A stretch of 61,819 nt of DNA from Deinococcus aerolatus (lineage in GTDB: Bacteria; Deinococcota; Deinococci; Deinococcales; Deinococcaceae): contig NZ_BMOL01000018.1 of NCBI RefSeq assembly GCF_014647055.1, forward strand, positions 1-61,819, in the 5' to 3' direction. This document shows positions 9,223 through 18,494 of this stretch, in pieces; the first letter of the stretch is position 1; each line of letters begins with the position of its first letter. Position numbers and translations under genes: made by a program. A model generated the notes under the pieces. The model was given only the letters and a program-made list of their open reading frames with translations, was not told the origin of the DNA and made no database searches.

Positions 9223-10158
9223 ATGACCCTGACCCATGATGCCTGGCCGCCCCTGCCGCTTGAACCCTGGCAGGACACCATGGAAACCCTGCACCTGTGG
9301 ACCCAGATCGTCGGCAAGGTCCGGCTGGCCCTGACCCCCTGGGCCAACCACTCCTGGCACGTCACCCTGTATCCGGGCGCCCGCGGCTTGACCACCGGGC
9401 CGATCCACCATCCGCACGGCACCTTCGAGATCGAGTTCGATTTCCGTCGTCATCACCTCGCGGTGGTGACGGCCACAGGCGAGGCCCCCTCCTTCGCGCT
9501 GGAGGGGCTGAGTGTCGCCGGGTTCTACCAGGCCCTGATGGTGGTCCTGGACAACCTTGGCCTGAGTGTGGAGATCTGGCCCAGACCGGTGGAGCTGTCT
9601 GACCCCATCACGCCCTTCCCGGACGACCACGGCCACGCGGCGTATGACCCGGAGGCGGTGGCGCGGTACTGGCAGGCCTTGCTGAGCATCCACCGGGTCC
9701 TTGGCGTGTTCCGCTCGCGCTTTCTGGGCAAGGTCAGCCCGGTGCATTACTTCTGGGGGGCCAGTGACCTGGCGGTGACGCGCTTTTCAGGGCGGACGGC
9801 GCCCAGGCATCCCGGCGGGGCGCCCAACTGCGCGGACTGGGTGATGGAAGAGGCGTATTCCCACGAATTGTCAAGCGCGGGGTTCTGGCCGGGGGCCGGA
9901 CTGGGCGAGGCGGCGTTCTATGCCTACGCCTACCCGGAGCCGTCCGGCTTCAGGACGGCCCAGGTGGAGCCGGCCGCGGCGTACTACCACGCAGACCTGG
10001 GGGAGTTTGTGCTGCCCTACGAGGCAGTGCGCACGGCAGCAGAGCCGGACGCGACGCTGCTGGCGTTTCTGCAGAGCACCTACGTGGCAGCGGCGGAACT
10101 GGGACACTGGAACCGGGCCGAACTGGAGTTCGGTGCGGATAGGTTGCCAGCGCGCTGA
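9223..10158 (+). CDS. DUF5996 family protein
   Basis: A 311-aa cytoplasmic protein matching the DUF5996 pattern: start WPPLPLEPWQDTMETLHLWTQ, a central YWQALLSIHRVLGVFRSRF and the end block FVLPYEAVR. The ATG at 9223 is preceded by GGAGGA; the frame is open upstream to 9157 but without similarity. The family is widespread with no known function. The PVHYFWGASDLAVTRFSGR and EAYSHELSSAGFWPG segments are its most conserved-looking parts and rich in aromatic residues and histidine. Single gene, convergent with the ribonucleotide reductase operon; the 228 bases after it hold nothing I recognise. Confidence 0.8.
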   Translation: MTLTHDAWPPLPLEPWQDTMETLHLWTQIVGKVRLALTPWANHSWHVTLYPGARGLTTGPIHHPHGTFEIEFDFRRHHLAVVTATGEAPSFALEGLSVAGFYQALMVVLDNLGLSVEIWPRPVELSDPITPFPDDHGHAAYDPEAVARYWQALLSIHRVLGVFRSRFLGKVSPVHYFWGASDLAVTRFSGRTAPRHPGGAPNCADWVMEEAYSHELSSAGFWPGAGLGEAAFYAYAYPEPSGFRTAQVEPAAAYYHADLGEFVLPYEAVRTAAEPDATLLAFLQSTYVAAAELGHWNRAELEFGADRLPAR

Positions 10159-10386
10159 CCCCGGCTGCGCCCCGGCAGGTGTGTCCGCCTCCAGCTGCTG
10201 GAGCAGTGGCGGCGGACCGAATCACCAGCGCAACATGACCGGGCCTGTGGGTCATGGGGTCCAGGTCCGTGTTCGGGGCTCTCTATTTCTGCGACCTCAC
10301 GCCTGATCGCCGGCTCGCCTTCACGCGCCCTGCTTCTGGCCCTACCATGAACGCTGAGCGCCGCCTCGGCCCTTCGCGGTGTGGAT

Positions 10387-10671
10387 TCAGTCCTGTTCCA
10401 GCAGAAAGCCCCGGACCTGGCCCAGTCCTCCGGTGTTCAGGAGCACCCGGCCGGTGGACCGGTGAATCAGCGCCGGCGTGCTGCGAACGCCACTGCTCTC
10501 CGTCAGCGCGGCAAATGCTCCTGGCTGCTGCTGGCGGTGCACCACCTCGATCTGGGCGTCAAACTGGCCCTTCAGGGGCCTGGCGAGCATCAACTTCAGG
10601 CGCTCGCAGCTGGGGCAGTGATCCTGGGTCAGCAGCACAAAGGGCGCGGTGGGGCTCCGGGTCTCAGCCAT
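10387..10671 (-). CDS. nrdH: NrdH-like glutaredoxin/thioredoxin-fold protein
   Basis: A 94-aa thioredoxin-fold protein with a CPSC redox motif (C19, C22 in QDHCPSCERLK) and the cis-proline loop RSTPALIH. It is the last gene of the nrd operon and overlaps the end of nrdF by 8 bases, so it probably supplies electrons to the class Ib reductase as NrdH does. The motif differs from the commoner CVQC/CMQC of NrdH, so an alternative role as a general disulfide reductase cannot be excluded. Confidence 0.75.
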   Translation of the reverse strand: MAETRSPTAPFVLLTQDHCPSCERLKLMLARPLKGQFDAQIEVVHRQQQPGAFAALTESSGVRSTPALIHRSTGRVLLNTGGLGQVRGFLLEQD

Positions 10672-11683
10672 GGCCCACCTGCACACTGGGCTGAAGATCA
10701 GGGAAGCGGCCCGCCCACAGCGCCTCGATGTCGGTGTCGGTGATCGCTTCGGTGGTGATCTTGCTGTAGCTGCTGCCCTTGGCGCTGAAGAAGTCGTGGG
10801 TGGTGCCGCGCGACTGGATGCCGTTCTGCACCACCGGGTTGATCTCCTCGTCGGCGAAGGTGCGTTCCAGCGCCAGATTGTCGGCCAGCACGTTGAAGTT
10901 AAAGCGGATGAAGCGTTTGACCTCCCCGGCCAGTCCCACGTCCGCATACAGGACTTCGGTGTAGGCCAACTCGTTCCTGTACAGCGTTTGCAGCGTTCCC
11001 TCGTACCACGCCCTGGCATACGCCTGTTCGGCCCCCGACATCAGGCTGAACTTTTCCTGGGCCAGCAGCGCCACGTACACGCCGTGCAGCGCCTCATCCA
11101 GAATGATCAGATTGAAGATCTCGCCCGCCGAGACCATGCGGCCCTGCCCCGCCAGATACAGCGGGTAGAAGAAGCCGCTGTAGAACAGCGCGGTTTCGAG
11201 CATGCACGACACCACCATCTTCTTCCACAGGCCCAGCGTGGACACGTCGGGATTATTGAACACACCCTGAATAAGGGCGATCTTGAATTGCAGGTGGGGC
11301 TGCGTCCGCACCCACTCGAAGACCCCGCGTTCCTCGCCACTTGTCAGGAACGTCTTGTTCATCAGGCTATAGCTGCGGGCGTGGATGTCCTCCATCATGC
11401 CCTGAAACTGCAGCGTCGCCTTGCGGATGTGGCCGTCCACCAGGCCGCGCAGGGCCGGCATGCCCACCTCGCCCTGCAGGGTGTCCAGCGCGTTCAGGCC
11501 AGCCGAGGCGTGGATGTACGTCCAGCGTTCGGCGTCCCCGAGGGTCATCCAGACCAGGGCGTCGTTGCTCAGCGGGATTTCCTCGGGAAACCACAGCTGG
11601 GAGGTGTATTTCTCGTAGAAGGTGGCCGAGAAGCTGTCCTCGGGGTCAGACCAGTTGGTGGCGGAGAAGGGTGGGGATGACAT
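10664..11683 (-). CDS. nrdF: Class Ib ribonucleotide reductase, beta subunit
   Basis: A 339-aa ferritin-like radical subunit. Metal-ligand and radical-site segments are visible: MMEDIHARSYSL in the first helix pair and ILDEALHGVYVALL in the second. The C-terminal tail that docks on NrdE is present (EALWAGRFPDLQ). With NrdI beside it, the cofactor is probably Mn(III)2-tyrosyl, generated with superoxide from NrdI. It lies 9 bases downstream of nrdE in the operon nrdI-nrdE-nrdF-nrdH. It makes deoxynucleotide synthesis iron-sparing, consistent with a manganese-rich Deinococcus. Confidence 0.95.
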   Translation of the reverse strand: MSSPPFSATNWSDPEDSFSATFYEKYTSQLWFPEEIPLSNDALVWMTLGDAERWTYIHASAGLNALDTLQGEVGMPALRGLVDGHIRKATLQFQGMMEDIHARSYSLMNKTFLTSGEERGVFEWVRTQPHLQFKIALIQGVFNNPDVSTLGLWKKMVVSCMLETALFYSGFFYPLYLAGQGRMVSAGEIFNLIILDEALHGVYVALLAQEKFSLMSGAEQAYARAWYEGTLQTLYRNELAYTEVLYADVGLAGEVKRFIRFNFNVLADNLALERTFADEEINPVVQNGIQSRGTTHDFFSAKGSSYSKITTEAITDTDIEALWAGRFPDLQPSVQVGHG

Positions 11684-11692
11684 GCGGACTCC

Positions 11693-13780
11693 TTAAACGA
11701 CGCAGCTCAGGCATTCCTGCAGGCTGGACTTGCGCAGGCGCGTGTAGTACAGGGTTTTGATGCCCAGGCGGTAGGCGTACAGGTAATACGCCTGCAGGGT
11801 GCGGGTGGTGGCGCTGGCCGGGACGAACAGCGTGCAGGAGATGCCCTGATCCACGTGTTTCTGCGCGGCAGCCACGGTGTCCAGCACGCGGCGCTGGTCC
11901 ATGTCGTAGGCCTCCTCGTAGTACCACTCGGTCTCGGTGCTGAGCCCCGGCATGGGGTAGATGGTGCGCGCCTTGTTGCTGGTGCGCGTCTCCACCCTTT
12001 CCGTGATTGGCATGATGCTCGCTGAAGCGTTGGACACGTAGCTGATGCTGCCGGTGGGGGCGACGGCCATGACGAACGAGTGGGCCAGGCCGTGCCGTTT
12101 GATGTCGGCGACGAGTTGCTTCCAGTCGGCACGGGTGGGCAGGGCGTGACCGTCAAACAGGGCCGCGACTTCCGGCATCCTCGGCGCGAAGTCCCGTTCC
12201 AGGTACTGCGCGAAGTGTTCGCCGGACTGGTAGCGGCTGCCCTGGAAGCCCGCGAAGACGAAGCCCGTGTCCCGCGCGATTTCCATACTCGCCCGGCGGG
12301 CGTGGTAGTGCACGGCGGCAAAGAACACGTCCACGAACTCCAGCGCCTCGGGAGAGCCGTAGATCAGCTCCCGGCCGGCCAGGAAGGAATGCAGGCCCAT
12401 GGCGCCCAGGCCCACCGAGCGCATCTCCTCGTTGGCGCGGCGCACGGCGGGCACCTCTGCGACGCAGGTGGAGCGGGCCACGTTGTCCAGCATCCGCACC
12501 GCCGCGCCCACCACCCGCCCAATGTCGCCGCTGCCCATGGTCTGCTCAATGACCAGCGAGGCCAGATTGCACGACACGTCCAGCCCGATGCGGTCCCTGC
12601 CTTCCTGCCCGTAACCGTGGAAATAACTGGGCAGGGTGGGTTGCAGGATTTCCGAGCAGAGGTTGCTCATCTTGATGCTGCCGACGTTGGGAATGGGGTT
12701 GGCCCGGTTGGCATGGCCCTCGAACAGCAGGTAGGGGTAGCCGCTCTCGCCCTGCGTGACGGCGATTTCTTCCAGAATCCGGCGGGCCGACACGCGCTTC
12801 TTGCGGATGCGCGGGTTGTCGGCCAGCGCGTCGTATTCGCGCGTCCAGTCGATGTCGGTGAACTCGCGCCCGGTTTCCTGCCACAGCGAGTGCGGGTAGA
12901 ACTGGTAGATGTCCTCGCCCGCCCGCACCTTCTCGATAAAGATGTCGGGGATGGTGGCCCCCACGCTGAGGGTCTTCAGGCGGGCGTCCTCGTCGGTGGC
13001 GATCTTCTTGGCGCCCAGGGTGTCCAGAAAGTCGGCATGCATCACGCTCAGGTAGATGGCCCCCGCGCCGGGACGCTGCCCGGCCTGATCGGCGTACCTG
13101 AGCATGTTGTCCAGCATCTTGGCCACGCCCATCACGCCCTTGGTGACGTTCTGGATACCGCGCAGGCTCTCGCCGCGCGCCCGCAGGTTGCTGACCTCCA
13201 CGCCGATGCCGCCGCCGCCCTTGCTCAGTTCGGCCACGAAGGACAATGTTTTTGTGATGGAATCCAGATTGTCGGTGCAGTCCTGCAAGAGAAAGCAGCT
13301 GACCAGGCGGCCCGTATTCGCCTTGCCGGAGTTCATCAGCGTGGGCGTGGCCGGGGTAAAGGTCTGGCCCACCAGGTGATGCACCAGTTCCAATGCCTCC
13401 TCCACGGTTGCCGAACGCGCGAGGGCGGTGACGCTCAGGCGGTCCTCGTAGCGCTCCAGCCAGCGGGTGCGGTCCGGGGTCATAGCAGCGTACTCGTTGT
13501 AGAACTTGTACGCGCCCATAAAGGACCGGAAGCGGAACTTGGCGCTGTAGGCGCGTTCAAAGACCGCCTGCACCTCTTCGGGTGTGTAGCGCTCAAACAG
13601 CCCGGCGTCCCACACACCCTGCTCGGTCAGGTAGCGCACCTTCTCCGCCAGGTTGTGGAAGAAGACCGTGTTGGGGTTGACCTTCTCCTGAAAGTAGGCC
13701 TGCAGGGCGTCCAGATCATGCTGCGGCTGTACCAGGGTTCCGGCCAGCACCAGGTTGTTCAGTTCAATCCAGCGTTCCAT
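11693..13780 (-). CDS. nrdE: Class Ib ribonucleotide reductase, alpha subunit
   Basis: A 695-aa catalytic subunit, the expected NrdE length and without the N-terminal ATP cone of class Ia enzymes. Active-site landmarks are visible: NTGRLVSCFLL (first redox cysteine), NLCSEI (radical cysteine and neighbouring glutamate), GLGAMGLHSFL, and APTGSISYVSNAS. The C-terminal CLSCVV carries the cysteine pair that relays electrons from the glutaredoxin. It reduces ribonucleoside diphosphates. Its ATG lies inside the last 17 bases of nrdI, implying coupled translation. Confidence 0.96.
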   Translation of the reverse strand: MERWIELNNLVLAGTLVQPQHDLDALQAYFQEKVNPNTVFFHNLAEKVRYLTEQGVWDAGLFERYTPEEVQAVFERAYSAKFRFRSFMGAYKFYNEYAAMTPDRTRWLERYEDRLSVTALARSATVEEALELVHHLVGQTFTPATPTLMNSGKANTGRLVSCFLLQDCTDNLDSITKTLSFVAELSKGGGGIGVEVSNLRARGESLRGIQNVTKGVMGVAKMLDNMLRYADQAGQRPGAGAIYLSVMHADFLDTLGAKKIATDEDARLKTLSVGATIPDIFIEKVRAGEDIYQFYPHSLWQETGREFTDIDWTREYDALADNPRIRKKRVSARRILEEIAVTQGESGYPYLLFEGHANRANPIPNVGSIKMSNLCSEILQPTLPSYFHGYGQEGRDRIGLDVSCNLASLVIEQTMGSGDIGRVVGAAVRMLDNVARSTCVAEVPAVRRANEEMRSVGLGAMGLHSFLAGRELIYGSPEALEFVDVFFAAVHYHARRASMEIARDTGFVFAGFQGSRYQSGEHFAQYLERDFAPRMPEVAALFDGHALPTRADWKQLVADIKRHGLAHSFVMAVAPTGSISYVSNASASIMPITERVETRTSNKARTIYPMPGLSTETEWYYEEAYDMDQRRVLDTVAAAQKHVDQGISCTLFVPASATTRTLQAYYLYAYRLGIKTLYYTRLRKSSLQECLSCVV

Positions 13781-14147
13781 ATCGGTTGTGCTCCCTTAAC
13801 CACGTCAGGACCCGCACGCGGTCGGCGGCGGTGCCGCCCTTGTTGACTTTTGCGACGACGGGCACGCCGTAGCGGGCGGCGATCACGTCCGCCGCCCGGG
13901 CGAAATTGTTCCCCCAGTGGTACGAGCCGCTGGCGACCACGCCGCGCAGCAGCGGGCTGTGCTGATCTAGAAAATTGCGGGTGCTGTCTGGCGCCTGTCC
14001 GCAACCGAAGGTGTAGGTCAGCAGCAGGTATTCATGGGCTGGAGCCTGCGTCCGCACGTCCACCACGGCGGCGCCCAGCTGTCCGGCCAGCTCCAGTGCC
14101 AGCCGGCGCACGTTGCCGGTCAGGGAGTCGTAGGCCAGCAGCATCAC
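13764..14147 (-). CDS. nrdI: NrdI flavodoxin-like protein
   Basis: A 127-aa flavodoxin-fold protein. The FMN phosphate loop is YDSLTGNVRRLA near the N-terminus, and YTFGCGQAPDSTRNFL and SGSYHWGNNFARAADVI match NrdI flavin loops. It supplies superoxide to assemble the dimanganese-tyrosyl cofactor in NrdF. The start is GTG at 14147 followed by ATG at 14144; either could be used. Its 3' end overlaps nrdE by 17 bases. It is the first recognised gene of the operon. Confidence 0.93.
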   Translation of the reverse strand: MMLLAYDSLTGNVRRLALELAGQLGAAVVDVRTQAPAHEYLLLTYTFGCGQAPDSTRNFLDQHSPLLRGVVASGSYHWGNNFARAADVIAARYGVPVVAKVNKGGTAADRVRVLTWLREHNRYGTLD

Positions 14148-14248
14148 TCCGGCTCCAGTCCTCGTCCACCGCGCCGCCCCGCCCGGAACATCCGGGCCTC
14201 CGCCGCCAGCATGCCCACCACCCGCCGCACGTCCGTCTCCGGGATCAC
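14144..14248 (-). CDS. Possible micro-ORF leading into nrdI
   Basis: A 34-aa frame, GTG start at 14248, beginning MIPETDVRRVVGMLAAEAR and rich in arginine at the end. Its TGA (14146-14144) overlaps the nrdI GTG/ATG, an arrangement typical of translational coupling. The N-terminal half could form an amphipathic helix. I do not recognise it and see no strong ribosome-binding site. It may be an unannotated small protein or chance. Confidence 0.25.
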   Translation of the reverse strand: MIPETDVRRVVGMLAAEARMFRAGRRGGRGLEPE

Positions 14249-14297
14249 GCCACAGCCCCGCGCTGCGCCCGGCAGGACAGCGCTCAGGGCGTCTGCT

Positions 14298-14759
14298 TCA
14301 CGGGGCACTGGTCTGGTCCATCAGGCTGGGCACGGCGGTGGGCTGTCCGTCATCTCCAAGCGCCACCAGCACGAAGGTTCCGGTGCAGCCCAGTTCACGG
14401 CACTCGCTGTACATCTCCTCGATGAACAGCTCCACCAGCACAGTCATGCTGCTGCGCCCGGTGCGGATCACGCGGGCGACGAGTTCCACCAGGCTGCCCT
14501 GCGGAATAGGACGGGTGAATTCCATGGCGTCCAGGTGCCGGGTGACCACCTTGCGGCGGCAGTAGCGCGTGGCCGCGATAAAGGCGGCGCTGTCCATGAA
14601 CGACAGGGCCTCGCCGCCGAACAGCGTGCCGTGGTGGTTGGTGTCGCCCGGAAAGACCACATGCGTCACGCGGGTCTCCGGGGCGTGGAGGCGGGCCAGG
14701 AGGCGGCGTTGCATGTCGCCGGGCGGCGGATTCAGGCGGTCCAGTGCGGGACAGTCCAT
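14298..14759 (-). CDS. Acyl-CoA thioesterase (YciA-like hotdog fold)
   Basis: A 153-aa single hotdog-domain protein. The diagnostic block is PGDTNHHGTLFGGEALSFMDSAAF (read in two parts around residues 38-60), with asparagine 41, the GG turn at 48-49 and aspartate 56 of the acyl-CoA hydrolase family. The start at 14759 is preceded by GAGG; a frame open to 14813 has no added similarity. It hydrolyses short to medium acyl-CoA. It lies 50 bases upstream of the nrd genes on the same strand but is functionally unrelated. A terminator at 14832-14868 isolates it from upstream transcription. Confidence 0.85.
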   Translation of the reverse strand: MDCPALDRLNPPPGDMQRRLLARLHAPETRVTHVVFPGDTNHHGTLFGGEALSFMDSAAFIAATRYCRRKVVTRHLDAMEFTRPIPQGSLVELVARVIRTGRSSMTVLVELFIEEMYSECRELGCTGTFVLVALGDDGQPTAVPSLMDQTSAP

Positions 14760-14831
14760 GGGTGACCTCACAAAAATGCGCGCAGGCAGAGACACCGGTG
14801 CGGATGCAGGCACCGGTCATAGCAGGGTCAG

Positions 14832-14868
14832 AAAAGAAAAAACGCCCCCGCACAGTCCCCTGGGGACG
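14832..14868 (-). terminator. Rho-independent terminator, minus strand
   Basis: On the minus strand CGTCCCC (14868-14862) pairs with GGGGGCG (14849-14843) across a 12-base loop and is followed by six T (14842-14837) and a further T-rich stretch. It would stop transcripts coming from the right (the MRJP-like gene or an RNA from 14869-15255). Confidence 0.6.
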
Positions 14869-15255
14869 GCAAAGACGGTCAGCTCACAACTAGTTCGGCA
14901 CGGTGGTCACCCTTGGCTCCTGACGCGGGAGCAGGCACGAGAAGGCGTGGGCTCCGCGAGGCGAGCGTTCGGACTGAAAACCGTAGCGCGACTGTGCCGG
15001 ACTGAGCCTGCTGCGCCTTTGGGGCGCACAGGTATGACCGGACTTCCCTCGGTTCCTGCGGAGGCTGCCCGTGGGGGCAGCGCCGTCACTGTACTGCATC
15101 TGGTCCCCGGGTGCAGTCAGGACCCTGCAGGTCGAGACGCACGTATGACCGCTGTGCCGGAAGGGCTCCGGGACGCTGCTCGCGCCTGAACGATCGCCGC
15201 CCTGCGCCTGGGCTGTGACCCACCGGGTGGCGCCTCAGCCGGGCGACTGCCAGGT
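14869..15255. other. Hairpin-rich gap without a recognised gene
   Basis: About 390 bases between the terminator at 14832-14868 and the MRJP-like gene. It contains several short perfect inverted repeats, including GCTGCCC/GGGGCAGC around 15064-15081 and ACTGCA/TGCAGT around 15093-15117. No protein frame here resembles a known family. It could be a long structured 3' untranslated region or a small RNA; I could not match it to RNase P, SRP, 6S or tmRNA. Confidence 0.3.
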
Positions 15256-16338
15256 TCAGGTACCGTCCTCCTGCGGCCAGAACCGGACGACCAGGAAGGG
15301 GAGGGTGGGCTGCCGTTCCCCCGCGTTCAGCGGCGGTGCACTGGGCAACTGGCTGACCACCACGTACAGTGCGCCCTCCGGGCCCGGAATCACGTCATCG
15401 GGCCAGTACAGGTCCTCACGCGTCAGCACGCGCCGGTACGAACGGTCGCCCGGACGGATGCAGCCGATGGCAGCGCCCCCGATTTCGGTGAGATACAGAT
15501 TGTCGGCCGCGTCCATCCACATGCCGCCCGTGTTGGGCCGGTCCGCGTAATGCTCGGCGCGTCGCTGCAACCCGTCGTCGTCCAGGCGCTCGTCCAGCAG
15601 ATCACGGGTCCGCAGCCGCCAGATGGCGTTGCCTGTCAGTGGCCCGTAGTACACCCACTCGCCCCTGTGGTCAAGGGCGATGCCGTCGACACCGACGCGC
15701 AGCCCACGCCGCCCGGCGCCGCGTGTCTCCTCCGTCACCTCGCGGCCCTCGATGACGATGGGGCAGTCCTCGGCCAGGATGCCGGGGCGGCCCTCCAGCC
15801 GGCGGCGGGCCTGTCCGGTGCGGGTGTTCACGACGATCAGCGCCCCGCGCGAGCCGTCCCCGCCGTTTCCCGCGCCCTCGTCGGCGATATACACCGCGCC
15901 GTGACGCTCGTCGATCACGAAATCGTTCGGCTCGGAATATTCGTTCAGCACCGACGAGGGCAGCCGGATGATCTGCGACAGCGCGTTTGCCGCGCAGTCC
16001 CAGACCACGAATTTAGGAGTAATGCCGCTGCGGCTGCCCATGTCCAGCAGCCAGACGCGGCCCTGCGTGTCGGTGCGCAGGCCCTGAACCGCGTCGAGCC
16101 AGTCGTCGTCGTTGTCGCGTGGGGTATTCCAGGCCGCACTGGGGAACGGCTCCAGCGTATCGGGTCCGGTGAAGACCGACACGCGCTGCGGCGTTCCGAA
16201 CATCGGGTGGTGGCTGACCACCAGCCGCCCACCAGGTGCGAAGGTGCCGTTGGCGAGCGGAAGCGGACTTCTGGCGTAGACCTCGCTGCGGCTGGGAGCT
16301 GCTGGGCTGTGGGTCTTGGGCATGCCCCATTGCAGCAT
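15256..16338 (-). CDS. Major royal jelly protein/yellow-like beta-propeller protein
   Basis: A 360-aa protein with the MRJP-family layout: WLDAVQGLRTDTQGRVWLLDMG, then PNDFVIDERHGAVYIADEGAG, GVDGIALDHRGEWVYYGPLTGNAIW (in pieces) and DNLYLTEIGGAAIGCI. These repeat strand motifs form a six-bladed propeller, as in SMP-30-type lactonases. No signal peptide is visible, so it is probably cytoplasmic. The ligand or substrate is unknown. The start may be ATG at 16338 or ATG at 16323 (MPKTHS). It lies 214 bases downstream of the GH43 operon on the same strand and may be read through from it, but a link to sugar metabolism is inference. Confidence 0.78.
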   Translation of the reverse strand: MLQWGMPKTHSPAAPSRSEVYARSPLPLANGTFAPGGRLVVSHHPMFGTPQRVSVFTGPDTLEPFPSAAWNTPRDNDDDWLDAVQGLRTDTQGRVWLLDMGSRSGITPKFVVWDCAANALSQIIRLPSSVLNEYSEPNDFVIDERHGAVYIADEGAGNGGDGSRGALIVVNTRTGQARRRLEGRPGILAEDCPIVIEGREVTEETRGAGRRGLRVGVDGIALDHRGEWVYYGPLTGNAIWRLRTRDLLDERLDDDGLQRRAEHYADRPNTGGMWMDAADNLYLTEIGGAAIGCIRPGDRSYRRVLTREDLYWPDDVIPGPEGALYVVVSQLPSAPPLNAGERQPTLPFLVVRFWPQEDGT

Positions 16339-16552
16339 GGCCGCAATTTCGACGGTGCAGGTTGCAGGGCGGGTAGGTTGCGGAAATCTTCAGAGGGGCA
16401 ATGTTGCGACCGCGGTTGTCTGAAGGGCTGGTTGGTCCTCCCCACAGCAGGGAGTCACCGCGTGGGCGTTGTCCCGGCCGCCGATAGACGGTGCGTCCCC
16501 CCGCTTCGCAAATGATCTCACCTTTTGCAGCGGGTCATGTCGTTCCTGGAGG

Positions 16553-17476
16553 TCACGACGATCGGGGCCGGGCCATGGGCCGACCTTCCTCCCACGACAG
16601 CGCAGCAGCGTGCAGTTGCCGGTGGGTGTGGTGGGCGTCCCAGGCATGAAACACCAGGATGTCCTGGCCGCCCAGGGTGGTGACGCTGGCGTGGCCCGGC
16701 CCCAGCAGTGGGCCTGCCGTGCGCAGCACATGGGCGCCCGGAACAGGTTCGGTCCACGGCCCCAGCGGATGCGGAGCGACGGCGTACCCCACGCCGTAGG
16801 TCTCATTGATCCAGGCCCCACCCGAGTACAGCAGGTGAAACTGACCGTCCCGCCACAGCACAAAGGGCCCTTCCAGGGTGTGCCAGTCATACACGCCGCC
16901 GTACATGGCCCGTCCCTGCTCGTACCGTTGCCAGTCGCCGCTGGCCCGCAGAATGGTCCGGATCTCGCCCAGCCGGGTCATGTTGTGCAACGGGGCCACG
17001 GCCAGCACCGTTCCGGGGCGCCCGCTGCCCAGATCGTCGCGCGCAAAATACAGCCACCAGGTGCCGTCGGGGGCCAGGAACGGGTGCGCGTCAATGGCGA
17101 ACGGCTCGTCCGGCGTCAGGTTCACGCCCAGATCCACGAAAGGGCCGAGCGGATGCGCCGCGGTCGCCACCCGCAGGTGATGGCCCTGGTCACCGTCGCC
17201 CACCGAGTAATACAGATAAAACGTCTCGCCCTGGCGCGCGACCTCCGGGGCCCAGTAGTCCATCCGCTGTGCACTCAGCGGCTCCAGCACGCCGCCGTGC
17301 GGGGTCCAGTGCACCAGATCCGGCGAGGACAGCACCTCGAAGGCCCGCGTGCCCGCCTCGCCGTGCAGGCCCGTGCCGTAGGCGTAGTACACGCCGCCCT
17401 CAAGCAGCACGAAGGGATCGGCAAAGTATCCAGGGTACAGGGGGCCGGACGGCAACGGGCCGGGTGAAGGACTCAC
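16553..17476 (-). CDS. Glycoside hydrolase family 43, cytoplasmic
   Basis: A 307-aa five-bladed-propeller glycosidase without signal peptide. Catalytic positions are visible: base aspartate 20 in GYFADPF, the pKa-modulating aspartate in FAIDAHPF and the acid glutamate in TLEGPFVLW. The family includes alpha-L-arabinofuranosidases, beta-xylosidases and arabinanases. The start is GTG at 17476 because its GTGA overlaps the stop of the upstream GH43 gene by 4 bases; the frame stays open much further but in residues that are the shadow of that gene. Last gene of the transport/hydrolase operon; it would finish breakdown of imported oligosaccharides to pentose. Confidence 0.88.
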   Translation of the reverse strand: MSPSPGPLPSGPLYPGYFADPFVLLEGGVYYAYGTGLHGEAGTRAFEVLSSPDLVHWTPHGGVLEPLSAQRMDYWAPEVARQGETFYLYYSVGDGDQGHHLRVATAAHPLGPFVDLGVNLTPDEPFAIDAHPFLAPDGTWWLYFARDDLGSGRPGTVLAVAPLHNMTRLGEIRTILRASGDWQRYEQGRAMYGGVYDWHTLEGPFVLWRDGQFHLLYSGGAWINETYGVGYAVAPHPLGPWTEPVPGAHVLRTAGPLLGPGHASVTTLGGQDILVFHAWDAHHTHRQLHAAALSWEEGRPMARPRSS

Positions 17477-18492
17477 GGTTTCGGCGCCCGTTGTGGCGCG
17501 AGACTTGGCCCGGCCACACTGACCCGGCCTCCCACAAAATTCACTGGATCCAGGCGCAGGCTGCGGTAGCCGCCCGCCGCGTCCGAGGTGCGTCCGGCGG
17601 TCCAGGCGTGGTAGGCCAGCCAAGTGCGGCCTGCACCGTCGCTCACCACCGTCTGGTGCCCGGGTCCGGCCACCTGGCCCCGGCTCACCAGCACCGGATT
17701 GTCGGGAGCCTTCTTGTACGGGCCGGTCACGCGCGGGGCCGTTGCGTACCCCACCGCGTACAGGTCGCTGTCGTATGGCCCGGCGGAATACAGCAGGTAG
17801 TACACGCCCCCCGCGCGGTGCAGGGTGGGGGCCTCGATCACGTTGCCCTCCCACAGCGCAAAGTTCTGGATCAGGGCGCTGGCCTTGCCGGTCAGCTTCA
17901 GCCCGTCGGCGCTGAGCGGCTGCAGGTAGAGGTTGGTGGCCTGGTTACAGCAGTTGCCATCGTTTTTCCACAGCAGATAGCGTGTGCCGTCGCTGTCCTG
18001 AAAGGGGCTGGCGTCGATGCTGCCGCCCTCGCCCAGCTGGCAGACCAGCGGCTTGCCCGAGGTATCCATGAACGGCCCCGCAGGGGAGGCTGCCGTCGCC
18101 GCGCCGATGCACTGGCGGCCGCTGGCGGCGTCCTGCGCGGTGAAGTACAGCACGAAGGTCTTCCCGATCTGGGCCACCTCGGGAGCCCAGGTGCGGCCGC
18201 CTCTGGCCCAGCGGGGCAGCGCCGGCATGGCGTCTCCCTTCACTTCCCAGTGCACCAGATCGCGGCTGACGGCGTGCGGCACGTTGGCGCCCGCGCTGTT
18301 GGTGGAGTAGGCGTGGTAGGTGGAACCGACCCGCAGGATGCCGGGATCGGGAAAATTCTCGTCAAGCACCGGATTGCGGAACGTGGCGGGGGCCGGGGTC
18401 CCAGGCTGAGCCGCCGTGGAGCCGCCGCCCGCCAGGGACGGGGCCGCAAACCCCAGGACCGTGAGACCGAGAAGCAGGGGGGAACGCCGCAT
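17473..18492 (-). CDS. Glycoside hydrolase family 43, secreted
   Basis: A 339-aa protein with a Sec signal peptide ([21 protein letters not shown], then a low-complexity linker) and a GH43 domain. Catalytic segments are [18 protein letters not shown] (base aspartate), [13 protein letters not shown] (second aspartate) and [11 protein letters not shown] (acid glutamate). It probably acts outside the membrane as an endo- or exo-arabinanase or xylosidase, releasing oligosaccharides for the linked ABC transporter. AAGGAG lies 5 bases before the ATG at 18492, 2 bases after the permease stop. Confidence 0.9.
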   Translation of the reverse strand: MRRSPLLLGLTVLGFAAPSLAGGGSTAAQPGTPAPATFRNPVLDENFPDPGILRVGSTYHAYSTNSAGANVPHAVSRDLVHWEVKGDAMPALPRWARGGRTWAPEVAQIGKTFVLYFTAQDAASGRQCIGAATAASPAGPFMDTSGKPLVCQLGEGGSIDASPFQDSDGTRYLLWKNDGNCCNQATNLYLQPLSADGLKLTGKASALIQNFALWEGNVIEAPTLHRAGGVYYLLYSAGPYDSDLYAVGYATAPRVTGPYKKAPDNPVLVSRGQVAGPGHQTVVSDGAGRTWLAYHAWTAGRTSDAAGGYRSLRLDPVNFVGGRVSVAGPSLAPQRAPKP

Positions 18493-18494
18493 GT

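Noticed and set aside
12080..13846. A 588-codon plus-strand frame opposite nrdE
   Set aside because: Rich in histidine, glycine and alanine, as expected of antisense GC-rich DNA; nrdE is unmistakable.
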